Assembly (NCBI GenBank): GCA_016928995.1
Contig: JAFGJS010000150.1
Span: forward strand, 1-10,044
Direction of reading: 5' to 3'
Length of the DNA stretch: 10,044 bases
From: Candidatus Sumerlaeota bacterium
Lineage (GTDB): Bacteria; Sumerlaeota; Sumerlaeia; JAFGJS01
Shown: positions 5,528-10,044 of the stretch, in pieces
How the letters are laid out: every line of letters begins with the position of its first letter
Position numbering within the stretch: position 1 is the first letter of the stretch
The notes under the pieces: model-generated
Database searches by the model: none
What the model was told of the DNA's origin: nothing
The model's input: only the letters and a program-made list of their open reading frames with translations
Made by a program: the position numbers and the translations under genes

Positions 5528-6811
5528 ATGACGCGGGGAAACGCGGTCGCCATCGTTTTTTATTACAGGAAAACAGCCCGTTATTCTTTCAATGTGCTGA
5601 CCGGCGCGCTTGAGGACCGGTTGCCGCCGGAGGCGCCTATTTCGCTGTACTTCCCCAACACACGGGATGAGTTCCATCAAACTCTGCGCGAAGCCGCATC
5701 GACGCATCGCACCGTGCTGGCCTGCTGGTCGTTTTTTTCCATGGAATTCCTGGAGAACATCGCGGAACTGCAAGACTCGCGCAACGCCGCGCCATCCGGC
5801 AAGATCATGCACCTGGCTGGCGGGCCGCACGTCACGGCGGAGACACGCGAAACATTGCGCGCGGGTTGGGATTACGCCGCAGTCGGCGAGGGTGAAAAAA
5901 TCATTCTCGATGTTATTGACGGCCTGCTTAATGGGCGCGATCTCAAGGCAATCAAGGGTTTGGCGTATTTGGAAGGAGAGCAATATTGTTCCAACGGCGC
6001 GGGCGAGCGGATGGTGCTCGACGACTACCCTCCGTTCGCCGTGAAGCATCGCCGCTTTAATCCCATTGAAATCACCCGTGGCTGCATCTACGCCTGCCGT
6101 TTTTGCCAGACGTCATACATGTTCAAAGCCCGCTTCCGCCACCGCAGCGTGGATAACATCTGCCGCTATGTGGATGCGTTGAAGCAGCGGGGCATGAAGG
6201 CGATGCGCTTCATCACTCCAACCTGCCTGTCATATGGCTCGCAGGATCATAACGTGAACCTGCCGGCGATCGAGGAACTGCTGCGGCGCGTCCGCGAAAC
6301 CCTTGGCGAAGGCTATGGCGATATTTTTTTCGGCTCCTTTCCCAGCGAATGCCGCCCGGAGCACGTGACGCCCGAGGCGTTGCAGGTTCTTAAACGCTAC
6401 GTGACCAATGGCAACATTATCATCGGCGCGCAGTCCGGATCGGAACGGATGCTGGAACGCAGCATGCGCGGACACGACGCGGAGTCAGTCCGCCGCGCCT
6501 GCCGCGTCGCCCTGGAGCATGGGTTCCAGCCCAATGTGGATTTTATTTTCGGCATTCCCGGAGAAACCGAGGAGGACCGGCGGCTCTCGCTGGTACTCGC
6601 CCGGGAGTTGGCTGCGCTTGGCGCCCGGATACATGGCCATACCTTCATGCCGCTGCCTGGAACGCCATTCAGGAATCAGCCTCCCGGCAATGTTCCACCA
6701 GACTATCTTGTTGAATTTGAACGCCTTACATCTCATGGACGGTTCTATGGTCAATGGAAAAAGCAGATCGAATGGGCTCAGCAGCTCGCCCACCAGCGTC
6801 CAACACGCTAA
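5528..6811 (+). CDS. Radical SAM protein with B12-binding-like N-terminus
   Basis: This is a 427-residue protein. The N-terminal 175 residues look like a cobalamin-binding Rossmann domain (AIVFYYRKTARYSFNVL at 8-24, HLAGGPHVTA at 95-104, YAAVGEGEK at 116-124), but no DxHxxG ligand motif is present. The core opens with ITRGCIYACRFCQ, placing the three iron-sulfur cysteines at Cys186, Cys190 and Cys193 in the canonical CxxxCxxC spacing. Later strands include IIIGAQSGSERML (297-309), VDFIFGIPGETEED (337-350) and HTFMPLPGTPF (371-381), as in MiaB-like and B12-type radical SAM enzymes. Overall it fits what I recall of the B12-binding/radical SAM MJ_1487 family (TIGR04013), whose reaction is unknown. 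The start has AGGA (5516-5519) with an 8-nt spacer. No partner gene for a substrate is visible, so methylation or rearrangement chemistry is only a guess. Confidence 0.88.
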   Translation: MTRGNAVAIVFYYRKTARYSFNVLTGALEDRLPPEAPISLYFPNTRDEFHQTLREAASTHRTVLACWSFFSMEFLENIAELQDSRNAAPSGKIMHLAGGPHVTAETRETLRAGWDYAAVGEGEKIILDVIDGLLNGRDLKAIKGLAYLEGEQYCSNGAGERMVLDDYPPFAVKHRRFNPIEITRGCIYACRFCQTSYMFKARFRHRSVDNICRYVDALKQRGMKAMRFITPTCLSYGSQDHNVNLPAIEELLRRVRETLGEGYGDIFFGSFPSECRPEHVTPEALQVLKRYVTNGNIIIGAQSGSERMLERSMRGHDAESVRRACRVALEHGFQPNVDFIFGIPGETEEDRRLSLVLARELAALGARIHGHTFMPLPGTPFRNQPPGNVPPDYLVEFERLTSHGRFYGQWKKQIEWAQQLAHQRPTR

Positions 6812-7459
6812 CCGGACCGGTGTGCACCATTTCGGTGCGAGCACTAATCGGGGCTAATATTACATGAAATTGTGAGAAATAGTGGTTTTCACTATTATGA
6901 AAAGCACAATCTATGTGGTTTTTTCGAATTCATGTCAGTATTGATCACCGATAGGATACAGTTCAACTGCACAATAATGAAATAGTGTTAAAAAAGAGCT
7001 GGACAACATACCTTTCATCGAGTAAAATGGAATCTAATGTAACTGAAGATTTCGATTTAAAGATTGATTCTGTTTATGCTATGAAATTGAGAGCGCCATT
7101 TTTTTCCGGAGCTCATTTTATGTAAGTTGCAGTGGGTTGTTCAATATTGTGCTTGCGATGGGGAGAGTTTTGCGGAATGTAAAAATCCCGCAAAAGTTTT
7201 ATGGCGCACAAAAGAGTGGATTGCTGGTCCAAAAAATGGCGGTTTCTTTCTGGATGCATTATGGCATACAGAAATGATGCAATCACGATTCTGATCAACC
7301 TCGTTCCACACTTTCATCTCTTTCCCCCAACCATGAGCAGACTATAACCATAACAGTCTGTACAAGAAAAATTCAGACTCGATCCAATTGGAAAATGAGT
7401 CAACAACAGAGAAAACAAATAATTTCATCAATATTCCGTCATGTTTTGGAGGACGTAGA
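6812..7459. other. AT-rich gene-free stretch
   Basis: This 648-bp region is clearly richer in A and T than its flanks, and I recognise no gene in it. ACCGG/CCGGT with a one-base centre lies just after the radical SAM stop, without a T run. AATAGTG (6878-6884) and CACTATT (6890-6896) form a 7-bp hairpin over a 5-nt loop. A + frame is open from 6955 to a TAA just before 7127, with possible GTG (6985) and ATG (7027) starts, and a - strand frame of 61 codons spans 7113-7298; neither has a good ribosome site or a familiar sequence. The region probably holds the promoter and leader of the large exported protein, and its composition suggests either relict foreign DNA or a long regulatory leader. Confidence 0.55.
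7338..7401. promoter_or_regulatory. Nested dyads upstream of the large exported protein
   Basis: CAGACT (7338-7343) pairs with AGTCTG (7355-7360). Shortly after, GACTC (7376-7380) and GAGTC (7397-7401) flank an 8-bp palindrome CCAATTGG (7384-7391), nearly sharing its centre. These lie 60-120 bp before the start codon and could be operators or leader hairpins. Short dyads like these also occur by chance, so support is weak. Confidence 0.2.
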
Positions 7460-10044
7460 ATGTATTCTTTTAATCACAATGTACTGAGGCGATTGGTCTT
7501 ACTAAGCCTGGGCGTTTTTGCGCTGATGCTGCTGGGCAGCCGTCAGGCGCAGGCGCAGCGGCAGGTCGAAGAAATCTATTTCGTTCCTGCGACCACAGAC
7601 GAGGTGCACAACGCTTTCGATGTGATTTCCGATGACGCAATCGGCACTACAATTCGTAACGTCATTTCAATCGCTCTGAGCGAAACCAATACCATTGTCA
7701 TCTACGATCATTGGGAAGACGGATATGAGGCTGATATTGAGCATCCGACGCAGTTGACGGGCGACGCTGCCACCCAGATCTGGGGCGATGGCGATCTTTC
7801 CAACGGCTATTTAGCGGAATATCCCACGGATGTGTTCAGCGCCGGGGACATTATCTCGTTGATCAGCAATGTGGAAGTTCCACGCGATTCCGACGATGTC
7901 TATTATGACTCGCGAGACAAGTTCTACGTCTCGACGCTCGCCGCGCCGACATTCTACCTCTGGCCGACCAATCCGGGCGCCGTGCTCGCCGGCGCGATGG
8001 AAATCTACAGCGTCAACGAATACGGCATGGAATTCATCGCCCCAGTCGGCAAGGACACTTCAAATGACGAAAGCATGTTTGAGTATGCGGTGCTTTCCAT
8101 TATGGCCAGCGAGGATGATACGCTTGTGCAGGTGGACACTGACGCTGACGGCGATTATGATATCACTGAAACAATCGACGCAGGCGAAACAGTTTTCACC
8201 ACGCAATCCAATGCTTCGACCGGCGGCATCAATGAGGGCGCTCACGTCCTGGCTGACAAACCCGTGCAGGCGCATCTCATTACAGGCGATGTCAACTCCA
8301 GTTGGGAATGCCGCTTTTTCACATTGTTCCCCACCGAGCGCTGGAGCAATCGGTACTACAATCCGGTGTATTCCCATTACTACAATCCGCCCGGCCCCGG
8401 CAACACGCAAACCAACTACGCCGATGTTTTCATCTATAATCCCAATGCCTCCACGGTTCGAGTTTACACATACGACGGCACAGGGGGCGAGACGGATAAT
8501 TATGTCGATGTCGGCGCCGGGACGACCGCTCGATATCAAATGCCTTTTACAGCTCGAGGCGTTCGTTTCACGAGCCAGGACGGTAGCCCATTTTTCGCGA
8601 TCATGACGATGGATCGCGGCAGCACCAGCTACGACTGGGGCGCATCGTTGATCCCGGATAACGAATTGACGCCTGTGATTCTTGTCGGCTGGGGCGATGG
8701 CGCCGAAGACACGGACAACGACGGCACTCCCGACGCGAACGGAAACCCTGTCTGGATCATGTCGCTGAGCGCAACCACCCTGTACGTCGATTATGACGGC
8801 GATCCCGACACCGGCGCTTACACCGATTCTCTGGGCAACCATGTTGATGAGGTTATCACGCTATCAGATTATGGCGTCACCAAAGTTTTCGACAATTCCG
8901 ATAATTCTCAGACCGGTTTGCGCGCATATACCCTTAACGGCGCCAATATCGTCGCCGCTTGGGGCCAGGACCGCGCGAATGCTCAGGCCGGCTCTCCCTA
9001 TCTGGACGTCGGCACAGCGGTCCTGCCGCTGCCCCTGCTGCTGGGCACTAAGGACTTCACACTAGCAGACGATGCCAACGGCGACGGCATGCCTTCGCCG
9101 GGAGATACGATTCAGTTTATTGTTCATATTCGCAATGAGGCAGGCATTCTGCTGGGCGACATCAATGTCCTCGACGAACTGGAGCCTTACCTGATCTATG
9201 TGGAGGACTCTACAACGTTGAACGGTGCGCCGGTGGCGGACGACACATTGCCGACATCGACGCCTTTCCCGCTTGACGAAGCAGGCTACGACATCACGCC
9301 GCTTCCCTATGAATATGCGACCTCGATGACCTTCCTGACTGTCATTCAGGATCCGCTGCCTGCCGGCGTCGACTACCTGGAAAACGAAGTCTATATCGAA
9401 AGCGTATTTGGCTCGGCTGATTTCGAGGTCAACACCGAAATCTCCGACGTTGCGGCCGTTCCGGATCTTGCGATCACCAACGTCATAGACACTGACCCAG
9501 TCGTTCCGGGCGGGACGATCGACTACGTGATCGACTACGCCAACCTCGGCGATCAGGATGCCACGGGCGTCGTCATCACGATGGTCATTCCGGCCAACAC
9601 TTCCTTCAACACGGCCGGCTCTGATCCGGCCTGGGTTTGCACGCCCGATGAATATGAAGGCAGCACCTGCACGTTGACCATCGGCGATCTGGCTGGCGAA
9701 GGCGCAGGCAGCTCTGTGACATTGAGCTTGTACGTCGATACGCCATTTTTCCCCAGCAATAGCCCAATCCTCAATTCATTCTATATTGAAGACGACGGAA
9801 CAAATGGCGTCGATTCCGATCTGACCAATAACACATTCAACACATCCACCGATGTTGATACGGATACAACCATCACCGCGGTAAAAACCGACGCAATTAC
9901 CAGCGGCGGCGCCAATGGGCTCGTTGGACCTGGCGACGTGATTGAGTATACCATCACCTTGACCAATGTTGGTTCTATTGACGCGGGTTCGGTGGTGTTC
10001 ACGGACACTCCGGACGCGGCGACGGAACTGCTGGCCGGCAGCGT
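7460..10044 (+). CDS. Large exported DUF11-repeat surface protein (5' part)
   Basis: The frame is open from the ATG at 7460 to the window edge: 861 codons without a stop, so the gene is cut at its 3' end. GGAGGA (7448-7453) precedes the ATG by 6 nt. A signal peptide is clear: RR at 10-11, a hydrophobic core at about 12-26, and cleavage after AQA (Ala32). Residues 36-535 form a conserved N-terminal region with IVIYDHWEDGYEADI, WPTNPGAVLAGAMEIY and VLADKPVQAHLITGD. I recall the first two from other giant DUF11 proteins; the third recalls IgGFc-binding-type domains. Aspartate-rich, calcium-loop-like segments occur near 226 (DTDADGDYD), 417 (DTDNDGTPD) and 537 (DDANGDG). DUF11/TIGR01451-type beta-sandwich domains follow: about 537-665, 667-795 (AITNVIDTDPVVPGGTIDY) and from 800 on (VGPGDVIEYTITLTNVGSID), the last cut off. 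The likely role is a cell-surface or secreted adhesin or matrix protein; how it is anchored lies outside the window. Confidence 0.9.
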   Translation, partial: MYSFNHNVLRRLVLLSLGVFALMLLGSRQAQAQRQVEEIYFVPATTDEVHNAFDVISDDAIGTTIRNVISIALSETNTIVIYDHWEDGYEADIEHPTQLTGDAATQIWGDGDLSNGYLAEYPTDVFSAGDIISLISNVEVPRDSDDVYYDSRDKFYVSTLAAPTFYLWPTNPGAVLAGAMEIYSVNEYGMEFIAPVGKDTSNDESMFEYAVLSIMASEDDTLVQVDTDADGDYDITETIDAGETVFTTQSNASTGGINEGAHVLADKPVQAHLITGDVNSSWECRFFTLFPTERWSNRYYNPVYSHYYNPPGPGNTQTNYADVFIYNPNASTVRVYTYDGTGGETDNYVDVGAGTTARYQMPFTARGVRFTSQDGSPFFAIMTMDRGSTSYDWGASLIPDNELTPVILVGWGDGAEDTDNDGTPDANGNPVWIMSLSATTLYVDYDGDPDTGAYTDSLGNHVDEVITLSDYGVTKVFDNSDNSQTGLRAYTLNGANIVAAWGQDRANAQAGSPYLDVGTAVLPLPLLLGTKDFTLADDANGDGMPSPGDTIQFIVHIRNEAGILLGDINVLDELEPYLIYVEDSTTLNGAPVADDTLPTSTPFPLDEAGYDITPLPYEYATSMTFLTVIQDPLPAGVDYLENEVYIESVFGSADFEVNTEISDVAAVPDLAITNVIDTDPVVPGGTIDYVIDYANLGDQDATGVVITMVIPANTSFNTAGSDPAWVCTPDEYEGSTCTLTIGDLAGEGAGSSVTLSLYVDTPFFPSNSPILNSFYIEDDGTNGVDSDLTNNTFNTSTDVDTDTTITAVKTDAITSGGANGLVGPGDVIEYTITLTNVGSIDAGSVVFTDTPDAATELLAGS

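Noticed and set aside
6955-7126. A 57-codon + frame with possible GTG and ATG starts in the AT-rich gap
   Set aside because: No convincing ribosome site, no recognisable sequence, and its length is expected by chance in AT-rich DNA.
7113-7298. A 61-codon - strand frame in the AT-rich gap
   Set aside because: No ribosome site or familiar motif; composition is explained by the local base bias.
7869-8842. Long frames of 245 and 260 codons on both strands inside the large exported protein gene
   Set aside because: They are out-of-frame shadows of the 861-codon frame, which has the signal peptide, ribosome site and domain pattern.

Overview
This looks like a stretch of chromosome from an uncultivated, probably Gram-negative, moderately GC-rich bacterium. 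The pointers are several short intergenic hairpin repeats, two Sec-exported proteins of types common in environmental genomes (a parallel beta-helix protein and a very large DUF11-repeat protein), and a radical SAM protein with a B12-binding-like N-terminus. A PVC-type or Sumerlaeota/Hydrogenedentota-like lineage would fit, but nothing here fixes the phylum.

Layout. Positions 1-501 hold no convincing gene; they carry a three-copy octamer repeat and a double-hairpin repeat built from four GGGCGATT units. A decayed gene follows on the + strand (502 to about 957), with one in-frame stop and one frameshift. On the - strand lies an exported beta-helix protein (979-2325). The gap 2326-2763 contains a 171-bp MITE-like element with terminal inverted repeats (2492-2662) and an intrinsic terminator (2693-2726). 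That terminator closes a - strand two-gene operon: a soluble GAF-PAS histidine kinase (3154-4767) followed 12 nt later by a stand-alone CheY-type receiver (2764-3141).

Divergent from the kinase is a Fur-family regulator (5029-5421). The shared region holds two long inverted repeats, one overlapping the -35 box of the best promoter for the Fur-family gene. A radical SAM protein with a B12-like N-terminal domain (5528-6811) follows in the same direction. Next comes a conspicuously AT-rich gap of 648 bp (6812-7459). The window ends inside a large exported protein (7460 to beyond 10044) that is open for 861 codons and carries a conserved N-terminal region, aspartate-rich loops and at least three DUF11-like domains.

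How the genes might work together. The kinase and receiver are clearly a translationally linked signalling pair with no DNA-binding output of their own. The Fur-family protein is a plausible metal or peroxide sensor and may control itself, or the kinase, from the divergent region. No functional link from these regulators to the radical SAM protein or to the two exported proteins can be seen in the sequence.
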